Source: Shimazuella alba
GTDB lineage: Bacteria; Bacillota; Bacilli; Thermoactinomycetales; Thermoactinomycetaceae
DNA: 64,000 nt
Reading direction: 5' to 3'
Assembly (NCBI RefSeq): GCF_009831235.1
Contig: NZ_WUUL01000005.1
Coordinates: 62,001-126,000 of the forward strand
A model generated the notes under the pieces. It saw nothing but the letters and a program-made list of their open reading frames with translations, searched no databases and was not told the origin of the DNA. Position numbers and translations under genes: made by a program. Numbering within the stretch: the stretch's first letter is position 1; each line of letters begins with the position of its first letter. Below are positions 53,687-62,649 of the stretch, piece after piece.

Positions 53687-53956
53687 TCAGGTACCCAAAC
53701 GGATACCCAACCTCGTATCAGACAGTCTTTCCCAGAGCAGATGAAGGTCCCCGTACTCATCAGAGTGCAGCTCCATGCTCCTGAGACTCGCTGAGATCTT
53801 CTGGATGAGGAGTTCGATCAATTCAAACGCTTTGCTCACATCATCCAGTGAGAGAGCGGCGTAGATCGCACTCAACTCTTCCTCATACTGTTCACGAGCT
53901 GCTTCAGGAGCTCGTGAGATGTAGTCGATTCGCTGGTTAGACTGGTCAGAAGTCAT
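53687..53956 (-). CDS. Small acidic helical protein, 89 aa, foreign codon usage
   Basis: ATG 53956 (or 53959) with GAGGAG upstream. The product is acidic and almost wholly helical (REQYEEELSAIYAALS, DVSKAFELIELLIQKISASLRSME, LHLLWERLSD), with no Cys and no membrane part. C/G-ending codons again dominate. A short CCTGA/TCAGG hairpin follows the stop. Member of the orphan set; unknown family. Confidence 0.65.
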   Translation of the reverse strand: MTSDQSNQRIDYISRAPEAAREQYEEELSAIYAALSLDDVSKAFELIELLIQKISASLRSMELHSDEYGDLHLLWERLSDTRLGIRLGT

Positions 53957-54168
53957 CATATTCTCCTCACGACTTGCTTCTATTATAGAATAGATACCTT
54001 GAAGAAAAAAGAATAAATCTTCTAAAAAAGATACTTACAATCTTTTCTTGGTTATAATAAAGTTATATTTTTTTAGAACAGACAAAGTCAGACAAAAACC
54101 GAATGTTATCTCCATTCCACACTATTTGCATGGAATGATACCCCCAAAATATAGAAAAGAGGGAAACC

Positions 54169-54531
54169 ATGAATAGAAAGAAGTACAATATATCTGTTGA
54201 AGCTACCTTAGAAGTAATCGGCGGGAAATGGAAATGTGTGATTCTTTGTCACCTGATGCGTGGAAAAAAACGAACAAGTGAACTGAAAAAACTGATGCCT
54301 GCTATCACTCAAAAAATGCTCACCCAGCAACTAAGAGAATTAGAAGAGGATGGCGTTATCAATCGAATTATTTATCAGCAAGTACCACCAAAAGTGGAAT
54401 ATGAACTCAGTGACTATGGGCATAGCCTTGAAGGGATATTAAATGCCTTGTGTAATTGGGGGGATCAACACATTATCCGAGTTTATGGAGATAAAGAAGG
54501 AATGCTGGAAGAAAGTATTTTAAATCAATAA
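54169..54531 (+). CDS. HxlR-family regulator
   Basis: A 120-aa winged-helix regulator: LEVIGGKWKCVILCHLM, ITQKMLTQQLRELEEDGVINR, VEYELSDYG and the end CNWGDQH. It is close to the HxlR at 38485 in order and length. GAGGGAAACC precedes the ATG. Its nearest gene on the right is convergent, so its target is not evident. Confidence 0.9.
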   Translation: MNRKKYNISVEATLEVIGGKWKCVILCHLMRGKKRTSELKKLMPAITQKMLTQQLRELEEDGVINRIIYQQVPPKVEYELSDYGHSLEGILNALCNWGDQHIIRVYGDKEGMLEESILNQ

Positions 54532-54561
54532 AAAAAGAGTGAACGAGAATCTCACTCTTTT
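54532..54561. terminator. Bidirectional terminator between convergent genes
   Basis: AAAAAGAGTGA and TCACTCTTTT flank an 8-nt loop; it overlaps the end of the NAD(P)-binding gene. Confidence 0.85.
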
Positions 54562-55208
54562 GCTAACTTCACGATGTCTTTTACTTCCAAAATAGAAGCA
54601 GGATAACCGCGTTGAACACTATGGATCATTGCTAAGCCGACTTCACGTAAAGTAGAAACATAAGCAGGAAAAAGTCGTTGTAATACAGGATACATCCAAG
54701 TAAACAGATAGTACCATCGCTTTGTATTGTTTAATCCTTTGGTAGGCTGCATATAACCAGCTCGAAATAAATAAATCGCATGGAAAGGAAGTTGCAACAA
54801 ATCATTTTCCGTTTTGCCCTTCACTCTTGCCCACATACTTCTTCCTTTTTCCGAACTATTTGTACCTGCACCAGAAACATAACAAAAAACCATAGCAGGA
54901 TTTTGCTTTACCAAGAGATTTGCGATATATAACGTTAGATCATAAGTGATCCGAGCATACTCCGTTTCTTTCATTCCAAAAGAGGAAACACCTAAACAGA
55001 AGAAACAAGCATTATAATCAGTTAACTGATCTTTTATCTCTGATAAATCAAAAAAATTCGGTTGGAGAATCTCTTTTAGTTTAGGATGTGAGATGCCACA
55101 TGGCTTTCTGCCCAGAACCAGCACATGCTCCACATCGTCATGGAGCAAACACTCATGCAGCACGCCCTCACCCACCATTCCTGTTACTCCCGTGATGATT
55201 ACTCTCAT
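54552..55208 (-). CDS. NAD(P)-binding Rossmann protein, atypical SDR
   Basis: A 218-aa atypical short-chain dehydrogenase: MRVIITGVTGMVGEGVLHECL (TGxxGxxG site), VLVLGRKP, then CYVSGAGTNSSEKG and WARVKGKTENDLLQL (SDR-like Tyr replaced, Lys kept). Oxidoreductase or cofactor-sensing role. ATG 55208 overlaps the stop of the HxlR gene by 4 nt (ATGA), so the two are co-translated. The longer frame upstream is the end of the HxlR gene read in another frame. Confidence 0.85.
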   Translation of the reverse strand: MRVIITGVTGMVGEGVLHECLLHDDVEHVLVLGRKPCGISHPKLKEILQPNFFDLSEIKDQLTDYNACFFCLGVSSFGMKETEYARITYDLTLYIANLLVKQNPAMVFCYVSGAGTNSSEKGRSMWARVKGKTENDLLQLPFHAIYLFRAGYMQPTKGLNNTKRWYYLFTWMYPVLQRLFPAYVSTLREVGLAMIHSVQRGYPASILEVKDIVKLAKE

Positions 55209-55567
55209 CCCATCGCTTCTTCCTCTCCGCTTTGTAAAGTATGACCCCATTTCTCGCCCCACTGTCGCATTTGAATCAAGATCACACCGAACTCTTTCCC
55301 TTTTTGGGTAAGCGAATATTCCACACTGACTGGCACAGTAGGATAAACTTCCCGATGGACAACATCCATTTTTTCTAACTGACGAAGCGTATCTGTTAAC
55401 GACTTTATACTAATATTCCCCATATTTCTCCGCAGTTGATTAAATCGCTGTGCTTCGTGACACAATTGAGCAATAACATAGTAAGACCATTTTCCACTGA
55501 TGACATCTAATGCAGCATTTATAGGGATGCTACAAACTTGCATATCGTTTATATTCATGATACTCAC
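55205..55567 (-). CDS. HxlR-family regulator
   Basis: A 120-aa winged-helix regulator: LDVISGKWSYYVIAQLC, ISIKSLTDTLRQLEKMDVVHR, SVEYSLTQKGKEF. Forms an operon with the NAD(P)-binding gene and is divergent from the NmrA-like/OYE operon 120 nt away; both are probable targets. Three HxlR genes lie in this half of the window, which suggests a battery of electrophile responses. Confidence 0.88.
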   Translation of the reverse strand: MSIMNINDMQVCSIPINAALDVISGKWSYYVIAQLCHEAQRFNQLRRNMGNISIKSLTDTLRQLEKMDVVHREVYPTVPVSVEYSLTQKGKEFGVILIQMRQWGEKWGHTLQSGEEEAMG

Positions 55568-55687
55568 CTACTTACTATTTATCAGTAACTCTATGCAAAG
55601 AGGATATACCAAAAAAAAGTGCGTTCTTACTAAAGTATACCATCTGCCTTACCATGAAAGTAGCGGATATCAAGGAGGGGAGAACAG

Positions 55688-56575
55688 ATGGATAAATCAA
55701 ATAAAACAATTTTAGTTTTAGGAGCTACTGGGCAACAAGGAGGTTCCGTGTTATCTCAGTTATTGGCAGAAGGTTGGAAGGTACGAGCACTTACTCGAGA
55801 TCCTAACAGCGTGAAGGCAAAAACGCTCATAGCAAATAATATAGAAGTCATAAAAGGTGACTTAGAAAATCGATCTACACTTGATGGTGCAATGAAAAAT
55901 GTATATGGAGTATTTAGTGTACAACCTTTTGAGCCTATTGATATGTGGAAAGAAGTTCGATTGGGCAAAAATGTTGCGGATGCAGCAAAAAAAACAAATG
56001 TGAAGCATTTTGTTTATACATCTTTTGCGGGAACAGATGAACAAGCAAAATTTCGCGATATAGCGAAATGGGAAATCGAAAAATATATTCAACAAATCGG
56101 TCTACCAGCAACCGTTTTTAGACTTCCTGTCTTTATGGAAAACTTTCTTGCATTTACTCATTATGGATTACAAGACGGAATTTATGCTGATGCTACAAAT
56201 CCAAATATACCTACCTATCTCATAGCTGTGAAAGATATCGGAGTATTCGTCTCGCTCGCGTTTAAAAATCCCGATAAATACCTTGGTAAAACTATACCGC
56301 TTGCTAGTGATGCTGTCACTCCTGTCGATATCGCAGCGGCTATTACGAAAATTTCAGGAAAAACAATTATGTACAAACAAATTCCACTTGAGGAACTTCG
56401 CCGACAGAATGAAGATATAGCCCATTTATATGAATGGATCAACAAAGGAGGCATTTATGTAGATTTATCTTACTTACGAACTATCCATCCCAGCCTCATG
56501 ACTTTTGACAAATGGTTATCCAAAAAAGGTAAAATAAAGTTCGAGGCATTTTTTCAGGAAAACAAAAGAAAATAA
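55688..56575 (+). CDS. NmrA-like NAD(P)-binding protein
   Basis: A 295-aa atypical SDR: TILVLGATGQQGGSVLSQLLAEGWKVRALTRDP (nucleotide site), then FVYTSFAGTDEQAKF, then a C-terminal domain of the NmrA/HSCARG type (DIAAAITKISG). The catalytic Tyr-Lys pair is not clear, so it may sense NADP or act as a quinone reductase. AAGGAGGGGAG precedes the ATG. First gene of an operon with the OYE gene. Confidence 0.88.
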   Translation: MDKSNKTILVLGATGQQGGSVLSQLLAEGWKVRALTRDPNSVKAKTLIANNIEVIKGDLENRSTLDGAMKNVYGVFSVQPFEPIDMWKEVRLGKNVADAAKKTNVKHFVYTSFAGTDEQAKFRDIAKWEIEKYIQQIGLPATVFRLPVFMENFLAFTHYGLQDGIYADATNPNIPTYLIAVKDIGVFVSLAFKNPDKYLGKTIPLASDAVTPVDIAAAITKISGKTIMYKQIPLEELRRQNEDIAHLYEWINKGGIYVDLSYLRTIHPSLMTFDKWLSKKGKIKFEAFFQENKRK

Positions 56576-56602
56576 AAGTAAATAAATAAATAAATAAATT
56601 GG
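56576..56602 (+). repeat. Tetranucleotide run (TAAA)5 between two genes
   Basis: Five TAAA units end 1-2 nt before the GGAGG site of the OYE gene. Slippage here would alter the spacing upstream of that site, not the reading frame. Confidence 0.85.
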
Positions 56603-56614
56603 AGGCTAATTTCA

Positions 56615-57709
56615 ATGAATGTTGATGCAAAACTACTGTTTCAACCTCTACAAACCGAAAATCTGGTGCTCTCGAATCGGATTGTGATGGCACCTATGAC
56701 ACGTGCTTTTTCACCCAATGGGATTCCAACGGAAGAAGTAGCTGCCTACTACAAACGGAGAGCAGAAAATGAAGTAGGTCTGATCATAACAGAAGGCACT
56801 GCCATCAACCATCCTGCTGCTTCCAGTGATCCAAATGTTCCTTTTTTCTATGGAGAAGAAGCGTTACAAGGTTGGTCCAAAGTGGTCGAAGCGGTTCATG
56901 AAGTCGGTGGTAAAATCATTCCTCAACTCTGGCATGTTGGTATTCAACGTCCCATAGGCAGCCTTCCTTTTCCAGATGCAAAGCCAATCAGCCCTTCTGG
57001 TATTACTTCGACAGGTGAAAAAGTTGCCGAAGCGATGACAATTGAAGAAATCGAAGCTATCATTGCAACCTATGCTCAAGCAGCAGCAGAAGCAAAACGT
57101 ATCGGTTTTGACGGAATCGAGCTGCATGGTGCACATGGATATTTGATTGATCAGTTTTTATGGGATGCTACCAATAAACGTACTGATAAATATGGTGGTG
57201 ATTTGGCAGAAAGAACACGTTTTGCGGTGGAAGTGCTTGAGGCATGCCGAGAAGCAGTAGGACCTAATTTTCCAATCGTGTTTCGTTTTTCCCAATGGAA
57301 GATAGCAGCCTATACGGAAAAATTAGCAAAAAATCCAACAGAACTAGAACAACTTCTCCTTCCACTGTCCGAAGCAGGAGTAGATATTTTTCATGCTTCT
57401 ACACGCCGTTTTTGGGAAGCCGAATTTGCAGGATCGGACTTGAACTTAGCTGGATGGACCAAAAAAATAACGAACAAACCTGTAATCACAGTAGGTTCTG
57501 TCGGTTTAGATGATGTATTTGCCCCAGGAGTAAACGCAAAAACTGATCCTATTGACAGCTTAATCGATCGATTGGAAAAACAAGAATTTGATCTGGTCGC
57601 AGTTGGACGTGCCTTATTAGTTGACCCAGCTTGGGCAAGTAAATTGCATAGGGGAGATACAAATGAAATGGTCCCTTATTCGCCAGAAGCATTAAAAACA
57701 CTGTACTAA
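56615..57709 (+). CDS. NADH:flavin oxidoreductase, old yellow enzyme family
   Basis: A 364-aa FMN TIM-barrel ene-reductase. Blocks: NRIVMAPMTRAFSPNG (Thr near FMN), IITEGTAINHP, PQLWHVG (family His region), FDGIELHGAHGYLIDQFL (substrate-binding His pair), NKRTDKYGG, then the FMN-phosphate region VAVGRALLVDPAWASKL. Would reduce C=C of enones or nitro compounds, matching the HxlR-controlled electrophile theme. GGAGG precedes the ATG. Terminator after it. Confidence 0.92.
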   Translation: MNVDAKLLFQPLQTENLVLSNRIVMAPMTRAFSPNGIPTEEVAAYYKRRAENEVGLIITEGTAINHPAASSDPNVPFFYGEEALQGWSKVVEAVHEVGGKIIPQLWHVGIQRPIGSLPFPDAKPISPSGITSTGEKVAEAMTIEEIEAIIATYAQAAAEAKRIGFDGIELHGAHGYLIDQFLWDATNKRTDKYGGDLAERTRFAVEVLEACREAVGPNFPIVFRFSQWKIAAYTEKLAKNPTELEQLLLPLSEAGVDIFHASTRRFWEAEFAGSDLNLAGWTKKITNKPVITVGSVGLDDVFAPGVNAKTDPIDSLIDRLEKQEFDLVAVGRALLVDPAWASKLHRGDTNEMVPYSPEALKTLY

Positions 57710-57715
57710 TTCACA

Positions 57716-57756
57716 AAAAAGACGGGAATATATTACTGGGACTCCGTCTTTTTCAT
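57716..57756. terminator. Terminator after the OYE gene
   Basis: AAAAAGACGG and CCGTCTTTTT pair around an AT-rich loop. Confidence 0.85.
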
Positions 57757-57770
57757 ATGAAAATGATAAT

Positions 57771-59186
57771 CTAATTGGTTTTTGGCGCACAACGCATGCC
57801 GATATAACAACATTGCGTTCCATTCGCTAGTGTAGAAAATACTACAGGCATCCAGTCATTGCTGACCACTCCTGACCCAGGAGCTGCAAAGGCTGTTTCT
57901 GAGATTGGTATAAGACTAACTTTGATTGGAGGAGAAAGATCTTTCATACCATCAACAAACTCATAAACCAAATGAAGTTTACCACGTTGCTCTGTGATGC
58001 GTATGAAAACACCTTCACGTCTATAATTACCGACAAATGGTTTAACATCCACAACAGGAGGAACAGCTGATGGTTCAAATTCAGGCGGCATTTTCACCCC
58101 AGCCAATTCACTCAGAAGCTCTTTAAAAAGAGAAGTGTAAAGTTGGTGAGCTCCTCCTCCATTTGTTAACAAAGCAATGGCGACTCCACTGATCGGTTCC
58201 ACCCGCAAGTAGCCATATTGACCGATTGTAGCTCCGTCATGACCAAAGCCTTTTATTCCTTCCCAATCGTAAAGTGTCCACCCCAATCCCCAACCATCAG
58301 CACTCACTGTCCACTTGTCAGGAGAATCTACTTCTCGTTGCTGCATGGTATATACTGTTTCAGGTTTTAACACTTGTGTCCCATCAAAAGCTGCTCCTCC
58401 ATCAAGGTGCATTTTTGCTAGACGAACAATATCAGCAGCAGTAGCACAGAGAACTCCACCATAAGGACCAGACGATCGTGGTAATGGATTCCATGTTGAT
58501 GATGGTTCTGGGTCTTGTCCAGGTACACCTAGATGACCCATCGCCGCTGGAAAACGAAGTACATCTTCTGGTAATGTCACAGTACTTTTAAGCCCTAACG
58601 GCACACACAACCTATCCCTCAATGCCTCATCCCAAGTCTGACCTGTAACTGCTTCAATAATACGCCCCAATACATTGTATCCTACACTGCTATAGGAAAT
58701 TGCCATTCCTGGAGGACAATCTAAAGCTACTTCTTTGCTTGCTTCAACGTATAAAGCGAGGCAATCATCCCCTCGACCAGTATCATATGTAAAATCGCAG
58801 GTTAGACCACTAGTATGACTGAGCAGCTGCCTTATGGTGATCTGTTTGGTCGCTTCCTCATCAGCAGTGCCAAACTCAGGCAGTACATCTATCACACGGG
58901 TATCTAAATCAAGATCTCCAGATTCTACTAATTGCATAATGAGTGTCGCCGTATGAATCTTCGTGATTGATCCTACTTGAAACAAGGAGTCAGTAGTTAC
59001 CTCTACTCCAGTTCCTCGATGCAATACCCCACTACCTAATTCGTGTATTTTCCCATCGATGAGCACTGCTAAAGATGCACCAGGAACTCGATGAATTGCT
59101 CGAAGCTCATCGAGTTTCTTTTGCCAGTAAGCGGTATCGAACGCAGGAATAGATATTTTTTCGATTTTATCTTTTTGATTATTCAT
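57771..59186 (-). CDS. Serine hydrolase, class C β-lactamase/penicillin-binding-like
   Basis: A 471-aa cytoplasmic-looking protein (no signal peptide). Motifs: SITK (SxxK, about residue 72), YSSVGYNVLG (YxN) and GFGHDGATIG (H/KxG form), then a C-terminal lipocalin-like domain from about 370. Such serine hydrolases include esterases and D-amino-acid amidases; resistance function is not implied. Its promoter carries two operator copies that match a TetR-type site; the TetR gene lies upstream on the same strand. Start ATG 59186 with AGAGGAGG ahead. Confidence 0.88.
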   Translation of the reverse strand: MNNQKDKIEKISIPAFDTAYWQKKLDELRAIHRVPGASLAVLIDGKIHELGSGVLHRGTGVEVTTDSLFQVGSITKIHTATLIMQLVESGDLDLDTRVIDVLPEFGTADEEATKQITIRQLLSHTSGLTCDFTYDTGRGDDCLALYVEASKEVALDCPPGMAISYSSVGYNVLGRIIEAVTGQTWDEALRDRLCVPLGLKSTVTLPEDVLRFPAAMGHLGVPGQDPEPSSTWNPLPRSSGPYGGVLCATAADIVRLAKMHLDGGAAFDGTQVLKPETVYTMQQREVDSPDKWTVSADGWGLGWTLYDWEGIKGFGHDGATIGQYGYLRVEPISGVAIALLTNGGGAHQLYTSLFKELLSELAGVKMPPEFEPSAVPPVVDVKPFVGNYRREGVFIRITEQRGKLHLVYEFVDGMKDLSPPIKVSLIPISETAFAAPGSGVVSNDWMPVVFSTLANGTQCCYIGMRCAPKTN

Positions 59187-59269
59187 GATAATCCTCCTCT
59201 AAAAACACGCTTGTAATCCTATAATTTCTCATCATCACAAGTAATAAAACAATCCATATTCCATTTTAT

Positions 59270-59318
59270 TAACCAATCGGTTAGTTAAGACTATACTCTA
59301 TACTAACCGATTGGTCAA
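59270..59318 (-). promoter_or_regulatory. Promoter with paired TetR-type operators for the serine hydrolase
   Basis: On the minus strand TTGACC (59318-59313), 17 nt, then TATAGT (59295-59290). ACTAACCGATTGG, in opposite orientations, overlaps the -35 (59302-59314) and lies just past the -10 (59273-59285). A repressor bound at both sites would block the promoter. Confidence 0.8.
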
Positions 59319-59382
59319 TGTATTTTTAAAAAATACTTGATAGCCATGCAAAAAAAATCTATTCTCCTCTAAAACGAAATAA

Positions 59383-59421
59383 AATCCCGCTTTCCATCAA
59401 AGATGAAAGCGGGATTTCTAT
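59383..59421 (-). terminator. Terminator of the TetR gene
   Basis: AAATCCCGCTTTC and GAAAGCGGGATTT, a 13-bp perfect stem, with T-rich sequence on the minus-strand side. Confidence 0.92.
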
Positions 59422-59443
59422 TTCAATTCAAAAACAAAGTTAC

Positions 59444-60061
59444 TTAATCCGAAGTCTCAATTCCATTACGAACCATATGACAAAATCGATCCATCTTTTC
59501 ATATAAACGCATCGCATACTCATCATCTATCGCATTCTTATCTGTCAGTTCAGTTAAAAATTGTTTCTCAAAATGCTCCAAAGTCATCATCAGGAACTCC
59601 ATTGCTTCATTTCGTTTGATTCCTGATTGAAGAGATACTCTGGAAAATAATTGTTCCCACAATTGATCCTTCTCTTGAAACACATCTCCATATTCGTCTT
59701 CCAAATCAGCTTTTAATTCATCAGGAGTCAAATAAAAAGCTTCATACACCAACTTGGATTCATTAGGATTTTTTCGGTAATATTCAAATTTGTTTTGCAT
59801 GGAAAGGCTAACCGCTTGAAAAAAATCCCCATCTTTCAGGACCGTATCCATTCGGAATGCTTGACCACCCTTTTGATAGCAATGTTCCAATAAGCTAAAA
59901 TACAGCTTCTTTTTACTTTTGAAATGATGAAAGATTAATGCTTTCGAAATACCAGCCGCTTCTGCCAACTTCCCTGTGGAAGTATTTTTATAGCCATATT
60001 GTGCAAATACCGCAAGACACGCTTCCAAAATTTTTTCTTTTTCATAAAGTTTTTGAGGCAA
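59444..60061 (-). CDS. TetR/AcrR-family regulator
   Basis: A 205-aa repressor. The N-terminal HTH reads ILEACLAVFAQYGYKNTSTGKLAEAAGISKALIFHHFKSKKKLYF, followed by a helical ligand domain. The TTG at 60061 follows GAGGAAG. It has its own palindromic site upstream (60082-60103) and probably represses the serine hydrolase through the operators at 59270-59318; the ligand is unknown. Confidence 0.92.
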   Translation of the reverse strand: MPQKLYEKEKILEACLAVFAQYGYKNTSTGKLAEAAGISKALIFHHFKSKKKLYFSLLEHCYQKGGQAFRMDTVLKDGDFFQAVSLSMQNKFEYYRKNPNESKLVYEAFYLTPDELKADLEDEYGDVFQEKDQLWEQLFSRVSLQSGIKRNEAMEFLMMTLEHFEKQFLTELTDKNAIDDEYAMRLYEKMDRFCHMVRNGIETSD

Positions 60062-60081
60062 CTTATTTCTTCCTCTCTCAC

Positions 60082-60103
60082 TTACTAACCTAACGATTAG
60101 TAA
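60082..60103. promoter_or_regulatory. Possible autoregulatory operator of the TetR gene
   Basis: TTACTAA-CCTAACGA-TTAGTAA is a 7-bp-arm palindrome 21 nt before the TetR start, partly like the hydrolase operators (ACTAACC). Confidence 0.55.
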
Positions 60104-60211
60104 AAATTATAATTATATCTGATCTACCGGTCAATATTCATGAAAACAAGTACTAATTTTTATTGCTCCCAAAATTTATATATCCTTTACGATCACTATT
60201 TCACATACAAG

Positions 60212-60255
60212 TAAAAATCCCAACCATCATCTGCATAGAATGGTTGGGATTTTAT
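60212..60255 (-). terminator. Terminator of cydAB
   Basis: AAAATCCCAACCAT and ATGGTTGGGATTTT pair; on the minus strand the stem is followed by TACTT. It abuts the cydB stop. Confidence 0.88.
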
Positions 60256-61283
60256 TAATCTTCTTGACGCAAATATCTGCGATCTTTTAAAAATAATCTC
60301 CAAAAAAGATAAAATCCAGGAACCAAAATTGCTAATCCTACCACATACACCCAAAACAACGGACGAAAGGTAACTTCCCCAGTGAATCCTGTCGTTATTG
60401 TCATATATGGATAAACAATATACGGCATATGAGCAGCCGCGTAAGCGTAACTTGCAATGATATACTGCACCACGATTAACAACACTGCAACTCTTGGCTT
60501 GCCGATACTGTCATTCTTAGCATCTGGCCACCAGAGTGCGCTATAACCAACTAAATAAAAGAGAATCGAGAGTATAAACCATTCCACTTGCTCCTTTAGG
60601 TTATCCAAAAACCATTTGGATTCCGGCTCCAATACCAATAAGACTAATATTGCAGAAACCAAAGTCGCAGGACCCACAATTCTAGCATTTCGTCGATAAA
60701 TTCGATATGTTTCTTCTTTCCCAGCTTCCCGTGCATAATCCGCAAGAAAAAGAGAAGACAGAAAGAGTTCTGATGTTAGACCAAATAACATGTAGTAGTA
60801 AGTAGATATGCTCGTCAACCATTTGGCGGTAAGTAGCGTTTCGACACCCTGACGGATGGCAATAAAAGGACCTTGGGTGACTGGTAATGCGCTAATTAAT
60901 AAGATCGGGATAAAAAAACCTGCTATTCCTGAAATGATACGAAGTGTTTGTTGGTAACTTTGGACAGAATAGGCAAAAACCATAAACGCACTCCGTAAGC
61001 TAATGAGAATAAGAACAATACTAACAGGTACAAGTAAAACAGTACCTAGTGTAAAGGCTGCTTTTGGATAAAAGCTAACAAATGAGACAACCAAAAGAAC
61101 TAGAAATGTATTGGTTACTTCCCAAGTCGGGGATAAAAATCGGTTGGCAATCACCCCCGCATCTGTATGTCTGCGCAAATAAAACATAGACCAAAAGCTA
61201 GCACCAAAATCGATTGCACCAAAAATCGCATATAAAAAAAGAAATATCCCTACGATAAAGCTAGCAATCACCTCAGGTAGCAT
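60255..61283 (-). CDS. cydB: Cytochrome bd-type quinol oxidase subunit II
   Basis: A 342-aa membrane subunit with about eight to nine helices. The start LPEVIASFIVGIFLFLYAIFGAIDFGASFW is typical, and SPTWEVTNTFLVLLVVSF holds the conserved acidic/aromatic positions. It overlaps cydA by 11 nt and shares its message. The pair is of the B. subtilis YthAB type, a terminal oxidase used at low oxygen. Confidence 0.92.
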   Translation of the reverse strand: MLPEVIASFIVGIFLFLYAIFGAIDFGASFWSMFYLRRHTDAGVIANRFLSPTWEVTNTFLVLLVVSFVSFYPKAAFTLGTVLLVPVSIVLILISLRSAFMVFAYSVQSYQQTLRIISGIAGFFIPILLISALPVTQGPFIAIRQGVETLLTAKWLTSISTYYYMLFGLTSELFLSSLFLADYAREAGKEETYRIYRRNARIVGPATLVSAILVLLVLEPESKWFLDNLKEQVEWFILSILFYLVGYSALWWPDAKNDSIGKPRVAVLLIVVQYIIASYAYAAAHMPYIVYPYMTITTGFTGEVTFRPLFWVYVVGLAILVPGFYLFWRLFLKDRRYLRQED

Positions 61284-62631
61284 CTATATCACCTCGTTTA
61301 GCCAATTCTTTTGTTAGCGGATTCCGCTTGAAATAAACATGCATGACAACGACAACCAATACACTTAATAACAAATACAACAAGCCAAACAATACAAACA
61401 GATCACCAACATGAGCTGCTCTTGTAGCTGCTTCCGTCGTGCGTTGATACCCATAGATTGTCCAAGGCTGGCGGCCACTACAGCTAAAAATCCAACCAAA
61501 CTCTATACCAAGCATAGCTAAAGGACCTGAGATCACAAGAAGTCGCACCAACCACTTGGGAAATGCTTTTTTCCGTTTACGATAAAAAAACCACCAATAA
61601 ACTAGAGCGATAAAAGATAATGCAAGTAAAAGCATACCAACCCCTACCATTGCATTAAACAAAGTATGAACATAAGATGGAGGCCAAGTTTCCTCTGGAA
61701 ATTCAAATAAACCTTTCACTTCTGTACTTGGCAAATTTCCAGCTAATATGCTAAGAGCATAAGGTATTTCGATTCCATATTTCACTTCATGAGTAGCGGG
61801 ATCAGTATACCCTCCGATAGACAGAGGAGCATAACGCTGGGTTTCAAATAATCCTTCGGCGGCAGCTAGTTTTTCAGGGGAATGCTCATGTAAACCTTGT
61901 GCAGAACCATGACCCGAAAAACCTGTGATGGCACTCATAAGAAATCCCACTACCAAAGACACCAATAAACTTTTCCGATGAAAAACAAGGACTTTCCTCT
62001 CTTGTGTTGGTGTTTTGAGATATCGATATGCCGACACAGAAGCAATGGCAAATGCACCGGCCATAAAAGCACTGATAGATACATGAAAAGCAGCCCACCC
62101 ATAGCTCGGATTGAAGAAAGCTGCCCATGTATTCACATTTGTAATTGTTCCATCTGCATACATATCAAAGCCTGCTGGTGTATTCATCCATGTATTCGCA
62201 GAAGTAATGAGCGCAGCAGATGCTGTTGCCCCCAAACAGACAAAAAAAACAGATAGAACCCGCATTTTTCCAGACAATCGATCTGCTGCATATACATAGA
62301 TGGACATAAATAATGCTTCTAAGAAAAAAGCAAAAATCTCAATTTGAAAAGGAATCGAGATCACTTGCCCGACTATTTTCATAAAACCAGGCCATAACAA
62401 AGTGAGCTGAACAGCAACGATCGTTCCACTAGGAATCCCGACTCCCAATAAAATCGCAAATGTCTTTGTCCAACGTTTTGCCATCAGTTCATAATCTTTA
62501 TCTTTCGTTCGTTGATAAATAATTTCACTTACCAAAATCATAAAAGATATGCCTACTGCTAGAGTGGCAAAAATAATATGAAAAGCTAATGATGTGCCAA
62601 AAAAGGCTCTCGTGATTGTCGTTTGATCCAT
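61273..62631 (-). CDS. cydA: Cytochrome bd-type quinol oxidase subunit I
   Basis: A 452-aa heme-bearing subunit. TM1 has the conserved His (LAFHIIFATLAVGISFMI), then the block FQIEIFAFFLEALFMSIYVYA with Glu ligands of the proton channel, then GFSGHGSAQ-type short Q-loop (about 235-265) and the C-terminal IFSCSGRQPWTIYGYQRT block with the heme-proximal segment. The short Q-loop marks the CIO/YthA branch. Directly upstream (right) sits a coding-free IS200/IS605-type element, so its promoter may have been altered. Confidence 0.94.
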   Translation of the reverse strand: MDQTTITRAFFGTSLAFHIIFATLAVGISFMILVSEIIYQRTKDKDYELMAKRWTKTFAILLGVGIPSGTIVAVQLTLLWPGFMKIVGQVISIPFQIEIFAFFLEALFMSIYVYAADRLSGKMRVLSVFFVCLGATASAALITSANTWMNTPAGFDMYADGTITNVNTWAAFFNPSYGWAAFHVSISAFMAGAFAIASVSAYRYLKTPTQERKVLVFHRKSLLVSLVVGFLMSAITGFSGHGSAQGLHEHSPEKLAAAEGLFETQRYAPLSIGGYTDPATHEVKYGIEIPYALSILAGNLPSTEVKGLFEFPEETWPPSYVHTLFNAMVGVGMLLLALSFIALVYWWFFYRKRKKAFPKWLVRLLVISGPLAMLGIEFGWIFSCSGRQPWTIYGYQRTTEAATRAAHVGDLFVLFGLLYLLLSVLVVVVMHVYFKRNPLTKELAKRGDIDAT

Positions 62632-62649
62632 TTTTCGACCACTTCCAAA

